Source: Nanobdellota archaeon
GTDB taxonomy: Archaea; Nanobdellota; Nanobdellia; Pacearchaeales; GW2011-AR1
DNA length: 64,000 bases
Direction: 5' to 3'
Assembly (NCBI GenBank): GCA_013329055.1
Contig: DUKY01000016.1
Location: forward strand, 1 to 64,000
The notes under the pieces: model-generated
The model's input: only the letters and a program-made list of their open reading frames with translations
Database searches by the model: none
Told to the model about the DNA's origin: nothing
Translations under genes and position numbers: made by a program
Shown here: piece after piece, positions 33,506 through 42,213 of the stretch
Position numbering within the stretch: the first letter of the stretch is position 1
Layout of the letters: the number at the start of each line of letters is the position of its first letter

Positions 33506-34261
33506 ATGAAAAGGGGACAGGTTACATTATTTATAATCATGGGTATGATGATTATTATATTAGGTATTTTATTATTCCTTTTTTCTCCAAAAATACAAGA
33601 TCTTTTCTTAACTGAAACAAAAAATCCTTCTTCGTTTATTCAGGATTGCATTGAAGAAGATATCAGTTTAGCAGTTAATGTATTATCTTTAAATGGGGGA
33701 AGCATTAATCCTGAACATTATTTTGTTTATGATGGTTCAAGATTAGAATATTTGTGTTATATCGAGGGATTTTATCAAACTTGTGTTGTTCAGCAACCTA
33801 TGTTAAAGAGACATATTGAGATGGAAATTGAAAAAGCAATTACTCAAAAATCTGAAGAATGTTTTGCGGATTTAAAAGAAAGTTATGAAAGGAAAGGTTA
33901 TCAAGTAAGTTTATCTAAAGGAGAGATTGATGTTGAACTTTTGCCTCAAAAAATTGTTACGACTTTTAATAATTCTTTAACTTTGACTAAAGAATCAACA
34001 GAAAGTTATAAATCAGTAAGAGTTGTAATAAATAATAATCTTTATGAATTGGTAAGTATTGCTAATAGTATTATAGATTGGGAATCAAAATACGGAGATT
34101 CTGAAACAACAGTTTATATGAATCTTTATCATGATTTAAAGGTTGAAAAGAAAGTACATTCCGAGGGTACAACGGTTTATGTTTTAACAGATAGAGATAA
34201 TTTAAATAAATTCCAATTTGCTTCAAGAAGTGTGGCATGGCCACCAGGATATGGATTTTAA
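33506..34261 (+). CDS. Prepilin-like membrane protein of cassette 3
   Basis: A 251-residue paralogue of the genes at 22690 and 28168, starting MKRGQVTLFIIMGMMIIILGILLFLF. The frame is open 13 codons further upstream but the ATG at 33506 puts KRGQ at the start as in the paralogues. It keeps FIQDCIEEDISLAV, LCYIEGFYQTCVVQQPML and ECFADL, but the C-terminal Cys is replaced (QFASRSVAWPPGYGF). It is one base upstream of a nucleotidyltransferase gene, which separates it from its giant partner. Confidence 0.83.
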   Translation: MKRGQVTLFIIMGMMIIILGILLFLFSPKIQDLFLTETKNPSSFIQDCIEEDISLAVNVLSLNGGSINPEHYFVYDGSRLEYLCYIEGFYQTCVVQQPMLKRHIEMEIEKAITQKSEECFADLKESYERKGYQVSLSKGEIDVELLPQKIVTTFNNSLTLTKESTESYKSVRVVINNNLYELVSIANSIIDWESKYGDSETTVYMNLYHDLKVEKKVHSEGTTVYVLTDRDNLNKFQFASRSVAWPPGYGF

Positions 34262-34262
34262 A

Positions 34263-34613
34263 ATGAAAGAAGAATTTAAACAATGGTTACAAATGGCTAA
34301 AGAAGACAGTAACGAAAAATTATTAAAAGATTTTAAAGATAAACTTTCAAATCATATTCCGATAACTAAAATGTTATTATTTGGTTCAAGAGCAAGAAGA
34401 GATGAAAATAAATGGAGTGATTTTGATTTAATAATTGTCAGTGATAATTTTCAAAATAAAGACACATTACACAGACCTTTTGAGTTATATGATTATTGGG
34501 ATTTAGATTATCCTGTAGATTTTATATGCTACACTCCTAAAGAATATAATAAACTCAAAAATAAAATGGCTATTTTAAAAAATGCATTAAAAGAGGGAAT
34601 AGAAATAAAATGA
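34263..34613 (+). CDS. MNT-type nucleotidyltransferase domain protein
   Basis: A 116-residue protein with the minimal nucleotidyltransferase signature: LLFGSRARRDENKWSDFDLIIV, in which GS (41-42) and the D-x-D pair (Asp53, Asp55) form the active site, and a third Asp in DYPVDFICY. Such proteins are usually the MNT partner of a HEPN protein in MNT/HEPN toxin-antitoxin modules, but no HEPN gene is adjacent. It follows the prepilin-like gene by one base and overlaps the next start by ATGA (34610-34613). It looks like an insertion into the two-gene cassette that kept translational coupling on both sides. Confidence 0.85.
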   Translation: MKEEFKQWLQMAKEDSNEKLLKDFKDKLSNHIPITKMLLFGSRARRDENKWSDFDLIIVSDNFQNKDTLHRPFELYDYWDLDYPVDFICYTPKEYNKLKNKMAILKNALKEGIEIK

Positions 34614-36154
34614 AAAACAAAATAATTTTTAGTTTGGTGTTAGGTATCTTTTTAATTAGTTTAGCTTATGCAGATATATCTTATTGTTGTGAAAAAACAG
34701 TTAATGGTGCGTGGTGCCAAAATTCTCCAAAAGAAAATTGTGACGAGGGATTTAGAAGCACTCCTGCTTCATGTGAAGCTACTTCTTATTGTAAACTTGG
34801 AACTTGTATGGATAGTCAAGAAGGGACTTGCATGGAAAATTCTCCTCAAAAAGTTTGTGAAGAAAGCGGGGGAGTTTGGAAGTTAGGTTCTGCTGATGAA
34901 ATTCCACAATGTTCTTTAGGTTGCTGTGCAATTGGTGACGGGGCAGCGTTTGTTACTCAAACAAGATGTAAAAGACTTTCATCAATTTATTCATTAAAGA
35001 CTGATTTTAGGACAGATGTTGCAAGTGAATTTGAATGTATTTCAAGTGCTAAATCAAGTGCTAAGGGTGCTTGTGTATTTGAAAGTGAATACCAAAGAAC
35101 TTGTTTACTTTTAAGTCAGGCAGAATGTTCAGAGAGGGGGGGAACAAATGAAAGTGAATTTCACGAGGGATATTTATGTTCTGATGAATCATTAGGTACA
35201 GATTGCGGTCCAACTGAACAAACAAGATGTGTTGAGAATAGAGATGAAGTTTATTTTGTTGATAGTTGCGGTAATTTGGCGAATATTTACGATGCTTCAA
35301 AAATAAAGGATAAAAATTATTGGTCTAAGATTTATGATAAAACACAAAGTTGCGGGACTGATTCCGGAAATGCTAATTCTGCTTCTTGTGGTAATTGTGA
35401 TTATTATTTAGGTAGTATGTGCAAAGAATATAAAAGAGATGCTGATAAAGTTCAGCCAAATTATGGGAATTTTATTTGCAGAGATTTAAGCTGTAATTTT
35501 GATGGTAAAAAATATAATCATGGTGAAACATGGTGTCAAAATAGTGAAGGTGTAGATAAGAATTTACCTGGAAGCAGATATTTTAGGGCAGTATGTTACA
35601 ATGGGGAAGTCAGTATTGAACCTTGTGCAGATTTTAGACAAGAAATTTGTTTAGAATCAAAGGTTGAAAGTTTTTCTGCTGCTGGTTGCATTGCAAATAA
35701 ATGGCAAGATTGTTTTAGTCAAAGTAGTCAAAAAGATTGCGAAAACCAAGATAGAAGGGATTGTGTTTGGATGGAGAAGGTAAATCTTACCGGGGGAAAT
35801 ACTTCTAAAGGAGTTCAATGTGTTGCTAAATTTGCTCCGGGATTTAAATTCTGGGAATCCGGAAGTCAGACACAAACGAGTACAACACCCACAACAACTA
35901 CTGGAAATGCTAGTGCTGGTGCAGGTTCTAATAGTTCTAATTTTGGTGCGATGCCTTCTCAATCTCAGTCATTATGTTCACTTGCAGATTCTAAATGTAC
36001 AGTGCAGTATGAAAAAAAATTGTTTGGCAGTAAAAAATGTGTTAAAAATTGTGAATGTTTAGACCAAAAATGGCAGGAAACTCAAAATGAAATTTGTGTT
36101 TCAATCGGGGATTGCGGAAATTCTACTAATTTTATTGGTGTTAAGGGATATTAA
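34610..36154 (+). CDS. Cys-rich secreted surface protein of cassette 3, without the Ig-like tail
   Basis: A 514-residue protein corresponding to only the N-terminal Cys-rich part of the paralogues at 23468 and 28955. The signal peptide is KNKIIFSLVLGIFLISLAYAD. The order of Cys motifs is preserved (SLGCCAIGDGAAFV, SCGNLANIYDAS, NCDYYLGSMC, PGSRYFRAVCYNG). A Thr/Ser/Gly-rich linker is at about residues 420-445. It ends in CVSIGDCGNSTNFIGVKGY, the point where the paralogues continue with the hydrophobic segment and Ig-like repeats. It is either an ancestral short form or a truncated copy; no remains of the tail are visible downstream. Confidence 0.85.
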   Translation: MKNKIIFSLVLGIFLISLAYADISYCCEKTVNGAWCQNSPKENCDEGFRSTPASCEATSYCKLGTCMDSQEGTCMENSPQKVCEESGGVWKLGSADEIPQCSLGCCAIGDGAAFVTQTRCKRLSSIYSLKTDFRTDVASEFECISSAKSSAKGACVFESEYQRTCLLLSQAECSERGGTNESEFHEGYLCSDESLGTDCGPTEQTRCVENRDEVYFVDSCGNLANIYDASKIKDKNYWSKIYDKTQSCGTDSGNANSASCGNCDYYLGSMCKEYKRDADKVQPNYGNFICRDLSCNFDGKKYNHGETWCQNSEGVDKNLPGSRYFRAVCYNGEVSIEPCADFRQEICLESKVESFSAAGCIANKWQDCFSQSSQKDCENQDRRDCVWMEKVNLTGGNTSKGVQCVAKFAPGFKFWESGSQTQTSTTPTTTTGNASAGAGSNSSNFGAMPSQSQSLCSLADSKCTVQYEKKLFGSKKCVKNCECLDQKWQETQNEICVSIGDCGNSTNFIGVKGY

Positions 36155-36186
36155 TTACCAGAAAAAATTATTTTGAATGGATTAAC

Positions 36187-36195
36187 TTTATATAA
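36187..36195 (+). promoter_or_regulatory. TATA-box-like element of the sugar nucleotidyltransferase gene
   Basis: TTTATATAA lies 21-29 bases before the ATG at 36216, with no Shine-Dalgarno sequence, consistent with a leaderless transcript. Confidence 0.45.
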
Positions 36196-36215
36196 TTTAA
36201 AGAATTAGAAAATAC

Positions 36216-36923
36216 ATGAAAGGAGTTATTTTAGCAGGAGGAACAGGATCAAGATTATTTCCTTTAACAAAAGTTACAAATAAACATTTACTTCCAATTT
36301 ATAATAAGCCAATGATTTATTATCCCCTTCAAACATTAATTAGTGCAAATATTAAGGAGGTTTTAATAATTTCAGGTCCAGAACATGCAGGGCATTTCTT
36401 AAATTTGCTTGGTTCAGGAAAAGAATTTGGAGTAAAATTTACTTATGAAATTCAAGAAAAAGCGGGAGGAATTGCTCAAGCTCTTAGTCTTGCAGAGGAT
36501 TTTTCCAATAATGGTCCGATTACAGTAATTCTTGGGGATAATATCTATGAAGATAACTTTAGTGAAGAAATAAAATCTTTTGAAAAAGGAGGGATGATTT
36601 TTTTAAAAGAAGTACAAGATCCGGAAAGATTCGGTGTTGCTGAATTAAATGGAAAAAATGTAATTAAAATAGAAGAAAAGCCAAAAATACCAAAATCAAA
36701 TTATTGTGTTACGGGACTTTATGTTTATGATAATGAAGTATTTAGTGTCATTAAGACTTTAAAACCATCTAAAAGGGGAGAACTGGAAATAACAGATGTG
36801 AATAATTATTATATAGATAAAAATGCTATGAAAGCAGAATTTGTAAAGGGTTTTTGGAGTGATGCTGGAACTTTTGAAAGTTTAATTAAAGCTTCTAATT
36901 TAATTAGAGAGAAAATTAATTAG
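36216..36923 (+). CDS. rmlA: Glucose-1-phosphate thymidylyltransferase-like sugar nucleotidyltransferase
   Basis: Makes a nucleotide-sugar (typically dTDP-glucose) from sugar-1-phosphate. The 235-residue protein has the nucleotide-binding loop LAGGTGSRLFPLT (6-18), the KHLLPIYNKPMIYYPL segment, ILGDNIYEDNF with the metal-binding Asp, IEEKPKIPKSNYCVTGLYVYD, and FWSDAGTFESL. This is the short form without the C-terminal extension of bacterial RmlA, as is usual in archaea. It may supply sugars for glycosylation of the Asn/Thr-rich surface proteins on either side, though that is inferred from context. Confidence 0.9.
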   Translation: MKGVILAGGTGSRLFPLTKVTNKHLLPIYNKPMIYYPLQTLISANIKEVLIISGPEHAGHFLNLLGSGKEFGVKFTYEIQEKAGGIAQALSLAEDFSNNGPITVILGDNIYEDNFSEEIKSFEKGGMIFLKEVQDPERFGVAELNGKNVIKIEEKPKIPKSNYCVTGLYVYDNEVFSVIKTLKPSKRGELEITDVNNYYIDKNAMKAEFVKGFWSDAGTFESLIKASNLIREKIN

Positions 36924-36944
36924 TTTTTTAAATATTAAAAAGAT

Positions 36945-37106
36945 TTAATATTTTGCTAATTCTTTAAATAAAAGCTCATCTTCTTTTAATACAATTTCCC
37001 CAGCAATTTTTACAAGTTTCAAAAATTTAAGATCATTTTTTGAAAGTTTGTCTTTTTTTGAAAATTCATATACAATTTTTTTAGTTACTTTTATATCACT
37101 ATCCAT
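36945..37106 (-). CDS. Small hypothetical protein downstream of the broken Fic/Doc gene
   Basis: A 53-residue charged helical protein (MDSDIKVTKKIVYEFSKKDKLSKNDLKFLKLVKIAGEIVLKEDE). Its start overlaps the end of the Fic/Doc fragment by 8 bases, as expected for a partner gene in a toxin-antitoxin pair. ATGs at 37115 and 37136 are alternative starts. The family is not recognised; with its upstream partner broken it may be non-functional. Confidence 0.5.
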   Translation of the reverse strand: MDSDIKVTKKIVYEFSKKDKLSKNDLKFLKLVKIAGEIVLKEDELLFKELAKY

Positions 37107-37490
37107 TTTCTTCATCTCCCAACATGATATTAACAAAAGTTCTACTTAAATAATTTTCTAATATTTTTTCACTAACAGGTATACAATTCTCTTGAATCCA
37201 GACTTTAATTTCATCAAATGTTACTTTACTATTATATTCGGCAATCTTTATAATAAAATTAGTTGCTTCTTTATATTTAATTTTCAAATGACATTTATTA
37301 ACTAACATCAAAGTTTTAGCAATAGCATACGCAGTTTTTTTATTTCCATCCATAAAATAATGCCTACGAGCAAATTCATTTAATGCAAATGCACCAATAT
37401 TTGAGGGAGAATTTTTTTTTATTCTGATAATTTAACAATTTATACATTGAATTATAAATTCCTCCTTCATCACGAATACCATTTGTTCCT
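37099..37490 (-). pseudogene. Fic/Doc-type protein, frameshifted
   Basis: The Doc signature is readable but in two frames. The first part reads NGGTNGIRDEGGIYNSMYKLLNYQNKKK; after a run of nine A (37412-37420) the frame changes and continues with NSPSNIGAFALNEFARRHYF and MDGNKKTAYAIAKTLMLVNK. HYFMDGNKKTA corresponds to the Doc motif H-x-F-x-(D/E)-G-N-(K/R)-R-T. The 84 codons from ATG 37353 on are open. The upstream end lacks the normal Doc N-terminus and runs into a zinc-ribbon remnant. A change of one A in the homopolymer would partly restore the frame, so slippage or a sequencing error at that run is possible. Confidence 0.75.
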
Positions 37491-37640
37491 CCATTTTTCG
37501 AGGTTTATTCCAATAAGAACTTTTACATTTTGGACAAACTTTAGGGATAATATTTTTTCGAGGCTTCCAATTATGATAGCACCTAAAACAAAAAAGATTA
37601 TTATCCTTAACCCTATATACCTATATTTAGGCATATATCA
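37432..37640 (-). pseudogene. Zinc-ribbon protein remnant fused to the Fic/Doc remnant
   Basis: The minus strand encodes CFRCYHNWKPRKNIIP followed by KVCPKCKSSYWNKPR: two C-x2-C knuckles of a small archaeal zinc ribbon usually found as an antitoxin-like protein before Fic/Doc or nuclease toxins. Upstream the frame is broken: the ATG context reads MPKYRYIG in a different frame, which would precede the first knuckle if the frame were restored. Downstream the frame closes at 37432 within the Doc remnant. I infer an old zinc-ribbon/Doc toxin-antitoxin locus collapsed by deletion. Confidence 0.6.
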
Positions 37641-37698
37641 AAACTTTTCTTTTTTAATTAATGGGATATTTTAAATAATCAATAAATTTATTTTCTAG

Positions 37699-38880
37699 AT
37701 GTTAATTGGTCTTGTTGGCAAGCCTTCTGTGGGAAAGAGTACTTTTTTTAAAGCGGCAACTTTGGCAGAGGTTGAAATTGCTTCTTATCCTTTTACTACA
37801 ATTAAGGCAAATCATGGTGTTGGTTATGTTAAAGTTGATTGCATTGAGAAGGAATTTCACACAAAATGCAACCCAAACAAAGGTTTTTGCATTAATCAAA
37901 ATAGATTTGTTCCTATTGATTTAATGGATGTTGCGGGTTTAGTTCCCGGGGCTTCAGAAGGGAAGGGTTTAGGAAATCAATTTTTAAATGATTTAAGGGA
38001 TGCTAATGCTTTTATTCATATTGTTGATTCTTCCGGAACAACAGATACTGAAGGTAAACCGACTAAAGATCATGACCCTTGCAAGGATATTATATTTTTG
38101 GAAGATGAGTTAAATAAATGGTATTATAATATTTTAATTAAGGCTTGGAGAACTTTTGCCAGAAAAGCTGAGATGCAAGATATTAGTTTTAGCGAAGCGA
38201 TTGTAAAACAATTTTCCGGCTTGAAGGTTACTGAAAATCAGGTTAAAGATGTTTTATTGAAAGCTAAATTACCGGAAAAACCTACAAATTGGTCTGATGA
38301 AGATTTAATGACTTTTTCCGCGAGATTAAGAGAAGTTAGTAAGCCTATGATTTTGGCGGCAAATAAGTGTGATTCAGATAAGTCTAAAGAAAATATTGAG
38401 AAAATGAGAAAAACTTTTCCAAATATACTGATTTATCCTTGTTCTGCGGATTCAGAACTTGCGTTAAGGCAGGCAGCTAAAGCAGAGATTATTGAGTATA
38501 TACCTGGTGAAAGTCATTTTAAGATTAAGAAAGAATTAAATCCTAAGCAATCTGAAGCTCTTAACAGGATTCAGGAAGATGTTCTAAATGTTTATGGGGG
38601 TACAGGAGTTCAGGAGATTCTTAATAAAGTTGTTTTTGATTTGTTGGATTATTTGGCTATTTTTCCTGCTTCTGCAAATAAGCTTGGAGATAGCAAAGGG
38701 AACATACTGCCTGATTGTTTTTTGTTAAAAAATGGTTCTACTGCATTAGATTTTGCTTATTATTTACATACTGATTTTGGAAAAAATTTTATTAAGGCGA
38801 TTGATGCAAAGACTAAGCAGATAAAAGGTAAAGAGTATAAGTTAAAGAATCGAGATGCACTAGAGATTATCACAAGATAA
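37699..38880 (+). CDS. ychF: YchF/Obg-like GTP-binding protein, archaeal type
   Basis: A translation-associated P-loop NTPase of the Obg family. The 393 residues have G1 GKPSVGKST (6-14), the ASYPFTTIKANHG switch, G3 DVAGLVPGASEGKGLGNQFLNDLRDANAFIHIVD, and a G4-like ANKCD; the C-terminal TGS domain starts around residue 320 and ends with KGKEYKLKNRDALEII. The archaeal type has the extra Cys-containing insertion (CNPNKGFCINQN) before the G3 motif. A TATA-like TTTTAAATA lies about 25 bases upstream. The last codons form a hairpin (AGAGATTATC-ACAA-GATAATCTCT) that spans the stop codon and is duplicated downstream. Confidence 0.93.
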   Translation: MLIGLVGKPSVGKSTFFKAATLAEVEIASYPFTTIKANHGVGYVKVDCIEKEFHTKCNPNKGFCINQNRFVPIDLMDVAGLVPGASEGKGLGNQFLNDLRDANAFIHIVDSSGTTDTEGKPTKDHDPCKDIIFLEDELNKWYYNILIKAWRTFARKAEMQDISFSEAIVKQFSGLKVTENQVKDVLLKAKLPEKPTNWSDEDLMTFSARLREVSKPMILAANKCDSDKSKENIEKMRKTFPNILIYPCSADSELALRQAAKAEIIEYIPGESHFKIKKELNPKQSEALNRIQEDVLNVYGGTGVQEILNKVVFDLLDYLAIFPASANKLGDSKGNILPDCFLLKNGSTALDFAYYLHTDFGKNFIKAIDAKTKQIKGKEYKLKNRDALEIITR

Positions 38881-38974
38881 TCTCTGTGCCACTAAACCCC
38901 AACTGCTGTGCCTACGCACAGAAAGTACCAAAGGTTTAGTTGACACTAGAGATCATCACAAGATAATTTCTGTG
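38858..38974 (+). repeat. Stem-loop module between two copies of the ychF 3' end
   Basis: The 31 bp at 38858-38888, from the last six to seven codons of ychF through the stop and the right half of its terminal hairpin, recur at 38944-38974 with two mismatches. Between the copies is one module, 38891-38940: outer stem ACTAAACC / GGTTTAGT, inner hairpin CTGTGC-CTAC-GCACAG (38906-38921). Note that the outer stem has C and G where other copies have T and A, a paired change. The rest of the gap (38975-39300) is AT-rich with no gene. An open run at 38977-39051 looks coding-like but has no start. Confidence 0.9.
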
Positions 38975-39303
38975 AGGCTTATCCAAATTATTTTGTTGAC
39001 ACCAAAAAATTTGTTTTAGAACTAGAAAAAATTATTAAAAAAGCTGGATAATTTATTTTATTAAAAGTTTGAACTAAATTTACTCCTTAAAAATTATCAG
39101 TTTTAAATTTTAAAACTTCCATATAATAATTTTTAGATTAAACTGAAAGATTTCTTTTAAAATAATTATTTTACCACACAAAATTAACCTAAAAATAAAT
39201 ATTTTTAATTATTTTTTAAACATAAAAATTCTAATAATTTTTTGAAACTTTTTTATTTAAATTAATTTCAATTTTATTTTTTATCTTCTTTAAAAAAACA
39301 AGG

Positions 39304-39311
39304 TTTAAATA
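39304..39311 (+). promoter_or_regulatory. TATA box of the 958-residue surface protein gene
   Basis: TTTAAATA, 26-33 bases upstream of the ATG at 39337, is a near-consensus archaeal TATA box; no Shine-Dalgarno sequence is present. Confidence 0.55.
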
Positions 39312-39336
39312 GTTACAGCACATTTTTTTCATAACC

Positions 39337-42213
39337 ATGGTGTATAAGAGGTATATCAAAAAAAAGGTGAATGGAGAGTGGAAAACTTTCGGTCCGTATT
39401 ACTATGAAAGTTATAGGGATAGTAATGGGATAACCAAAACAAGATATATCCTGGAACCGAAAAAGATTACAAAATTGCGTGCTGTAACCGAAAAGATTTA
39501 TAGGGAATCTCGAAAGTTATTTGTAGTTTTGGGAATTTTATGTCTTGTTGTTTTGTCTTTTTTCCTTTTGTCAAATATTGATTTGACTGGAAAGGCTGTA
39601 ATGTCTATTGATCAGGATTATTCAATAGGCGAACAAATTACAGGGGATTTAAAATTATTATTAGAGTCTAATGAGTTTATTCCGGGTTCAACAAAAGTTG
39701 TGATAAATAATGCGGGTGAAGAATTTATTTTTTTATTGAGTGATTTAGTTAAAGAAAATTTAAGTGAAGGTGAATTTTATTTAGTTGGTACAAATGTTTC
39801 TGGTTTTGGTTTGGGTTATGGAATAAGTGAAATTGAATATCCGAAAGTTGCGTTTGTTTTAGATGTATATAGAACCAATTTGACAAATCAAATTGGTGAA
39901 GAAATAGTTGAACCAGAAGTAGAGATTATTCCAGAAGAACAACCTCAAGAAAACATTACTGAAATAGAAAACGAAACTATTGAAGAACCGCAAGAAAATG
40001 TTACAATAGAAGAACCAGCAGAACCAGTTTTAAATGAAACAGAAGAAATAATCCCAGAAATAGAAACAACTGAAACTCCTACTGAAACTATAACCCCTGA
40101 AACTGAAACTTCAGAAACTCCAACTGAAACTCCTACTGAAACTATAACTCCTGAAGTTACTCCTGAAACTTCAGAAACTCCAACTGAAATTCCTACTGAA
40201 ACTATAACCCCTGAAGTTACTCCTGAAACTACCCCTTCTGAAACCCCAACTCCAGAAATAACACCAGAAACTACAAAAGCAGAGAAAGAAATAGAAAAGG
40301 AAGTTAAAAAAGAAGAAAAACAAGAACCTGCATCAGAACCAGAAACAGAAACAACAATTACAGGAGAAATCATAAAAACTCTTGTTAATACTTTTAATGC
40401 TATTTTATCTATTACAGGAAATGCTGTAATTGGTGAAGAAATTTCCGGAGAAGTAGCTTACGGAGAAACTTTCACTTATGATTTAGCTGAAAACCAAACT
40501 GCTAGAATTATCTCTTCAGAACAGGATATTGAACTAACCATTAATAATAACCAAGCTATTATTACTACTAATTATACTGGGGGAATTGAAAAAGAAATTT
40601 TAATTGATTTATCAAACTTGAATTTGACTGCTAAAGATGGAGAATTTAAAGTTAGTTTAGTTTATGAAGGAACCGAAATTGTTTCTGCAAGTAAAAATAT
40701 TAATGTTGAAAATTTGACAATTGTTAATGAAACAATCCAAAATATTACATTAATTAATGTTTCAGAGATTATTGAAAATATTACGACAAAACAATATAAA
40801 GCAATTATTGGCAGACCCGTTAAATCACTTAAAATTTTAAACATCACTCAAATTAAAACTCAAAATGTTACAGATATTAATATTACTCTTCCAAAAAAAG
40901 CAACAAATATTTCAGTTTTAACCGGTCAGGAAATTAAAGATGCTTTAAAAGAAATTGATGATTTTGAAGAAACAGTAAACAATACTGAAAAAGAAGATTT
41001 GGTTTCAGGGGTTATTACGGGGCAAGTTTCTTTAGATATTGAAATGGGAGAGAGTATTTTTTCCAGAATTTGGAAAAAAATTTCTAAGTTGGGTATTACA
41101 GGAAAAGTAATTGATGAAAAAGATATTGAGTCGAGTATAATTGAAACTAATGACAATAAGATTGTTGAAATTAATGAAGTTGTGGATTTTGAATTACTTG
41201 AAGAAGTTGCTGTGGGTTATTATACTGATGCACCTTTGGCTGTTGAAGAAAATTTGGCAAATGGTAAAAGAGTTACAATTTCTGCTCCTGATGAATTGAA
41301 TTATACAGATATTTTGGCTTATTCTTTAGTTGATAAACAAATTAAGTTAGTTGATGCAGAAAAGAAAATTAGGCTTTATTGGTATACTACTTCTGAAAGC
41401 CCTATTATTATAAGTAATGAAACAATACCTGAGACAGTTTTTTCAAATGAAACTGCTATTATTAATGAATCAATAATTGAAGAAAACATTTCTAATGAGA
41501 GTCTAGAAGAAAATTTGACAATTATTAATGAAACCGTTGAAAATGTTACAATTATTGTAAATGAAACAATAGAAGAATCTGAAAATACAACAATCCCTCA
41601 GGAAAATGAAACAGTTATTTCAAATGAAACAAGTAGTTTTTCAATTACTGGACAAGTTACTAAAGAAGATAATAAATCAAAAGAAAAAAATAATTCTAAA
41701 AAACAGGATATTGAAGAAACTAATGAGTCAATAATTCTAAATGAGACAGTGATTAATAATTCTATTGAAATTAATTATTCTGAAGTAATCATAAATGAAA
41801 ATCCTATTGTTAATAATATTGTGAGGGTGCAAGTTGGTTTTGATGCTTATGATTTGGATAATGATTCTTATGTTGATTATATTGAATGGATTGTTCCGCA
41901 TTTATCTAACCAAACTTATGATATTATTTATATTACTAAAGCAGAACATTTAGATGAAAATAGAACTTTTATCGAGGATATTTCTGATGAGGTTAAATAT
42001 TTAGACGGAAATTGGAGTAAACCAATTAATGATAGTGAATATGTGAGAGTTACTTTTGAAATTCCATTAGATAATACGAGGGATATTACTGTTTTTGCTC
42101 GTAGTGCTTGTCTTTCCGGAGAAGGTTTTGTTATGATTAATGATACTCAAGTCCCTTGCGAAATTTATCAAAAGAGGAAACGAATTGAGGAGATTAGGAG
42201 GGAATTAGGATGA
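39337..42213 (+). CDS. Membrane-anchored Thr/Glu-rich surface protein
   Basis: A 958-residue protein. The first 60 residues are a conserved-looking cytoplasmic domain (MVYKRYIKKKVNGEWKTFGPYYYESY ... TRYILEPKK), then one membrane helix (LFVVLGILCLVVLSFFLLSNID) followed by LTGKAV. The extracellular part contains a region of TETPTE/TPEVTPE tandem repeats (about residues 245-315), repeated ITG(Q/K/N/E)-(V/I/A) motifs at least six times, Asn-x-Ser/Thr rich stretches that could be heavily glycosylated, and a C-terminal beta domain (VQVGFDAYDLDNDSYVDYIEWIVPH) . It ends in a short charged tail RKRIEEIRRELG. I infer a signal-anchored cell-surface protein. Its last 27 bp are duplicated downstream around a stem-loop module. 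Confidence 0.85.
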   Translation: MVYKRYIKKKVNGEWKTFGPYYYESYRDSNGITKTRYILEPKKITKLRAVTEKIYRESRKLFVVLGILCLVVLSFFLLSNIDLTGKAVMSIDQDYSIGEQITGDLKLLLESNEFIPGSTKVVINNAGEEFIFLLSDLVKENLSEGEFYLVGTNVSGFGLGYGISEIEYPKVAFVLDVYRTNLTNQIGEEIVEPEVEIIPEEQPQENITEIENETIEEPQENVTIEEPAEPVLNETEEIIPEIETTETPTETITPETETSETPTETPTETITPEVTPETSETPTEIPTETITPEVTPETTPSETPTPEITPETTKAEKEIEKEVKKEEKQEPASEPETETTITGEIIKTLVNTFNAILSITGNAVIGEEISGEVAYGETFTYDLAENQTARIISSEQDIELTINNNQAIITTNYTGGIEKEILIDLSNLNLTAKDGEFKVSLVYEGTEIVSASKNINVENLTIVNETIQNITLINVSEIIENITTKQYKAIIGRPVKSLKILNITQIKTQNVTDINITLPKKATNISVLTGQEIKDALKEIDDFEETVNNTEKEDLVSGVITGQVSLDIEMGESIFSRIWKKISKLGITGKVIDEKDIESSIIETNDNKIVEINEVVDFELLEEVAVGYYTDAPLAVEENLANGKRVTISAPDELNYTDILAYSLVDKQIKLVDAEKKIRLYWYTTSESPIIISNETIPETVFSNETAIINESIIEENISNESLEENLTIINETVENVTIIVNETIEESENTTIPQENETVISNETSSFSITGQVTKEDNKSKEKNNSKKQDIEETNESIILNETVINNSIEINYSEVIINENPIVNNIVRVQVGFDAYDLDNDSYVDYIEWIVPHLSNQTYDIIYITKAEHLDENRTFIEDISDEVKYLDGNWSKPINDSEYVRVTFEIPLDNTRDITVFARSACLSGEGFVMINDTQVPCEIYQKRKRIEEIRRELG
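40066..40290 (+). repeat. Thr/Glu/Pro minisatellite in the surface protein gene
   Basis: Imperfect tandem copies of codons for TETPTETITPE and TPEVTPETSE. Copies differ mainly at synonymous positions. Such repeats expand and contract by slippage and would change the length of a stalk-like region. Confidence 0.75.

Noticed and set aside
38977..39051. Coding-like run ending LELEKIIKKAG-stop after the ychF module
   Set aside because: It has no start codon or upstream continuation and no recognisable family, so it is not listed as a gene.
39945..40373. A 142-codon Ser/Val-rich frame on the minus strand
   Set aside because: It is the complement of the Thr/Glu/Pro repeat of the real plus-strand gene and would not be expected to be expressed.
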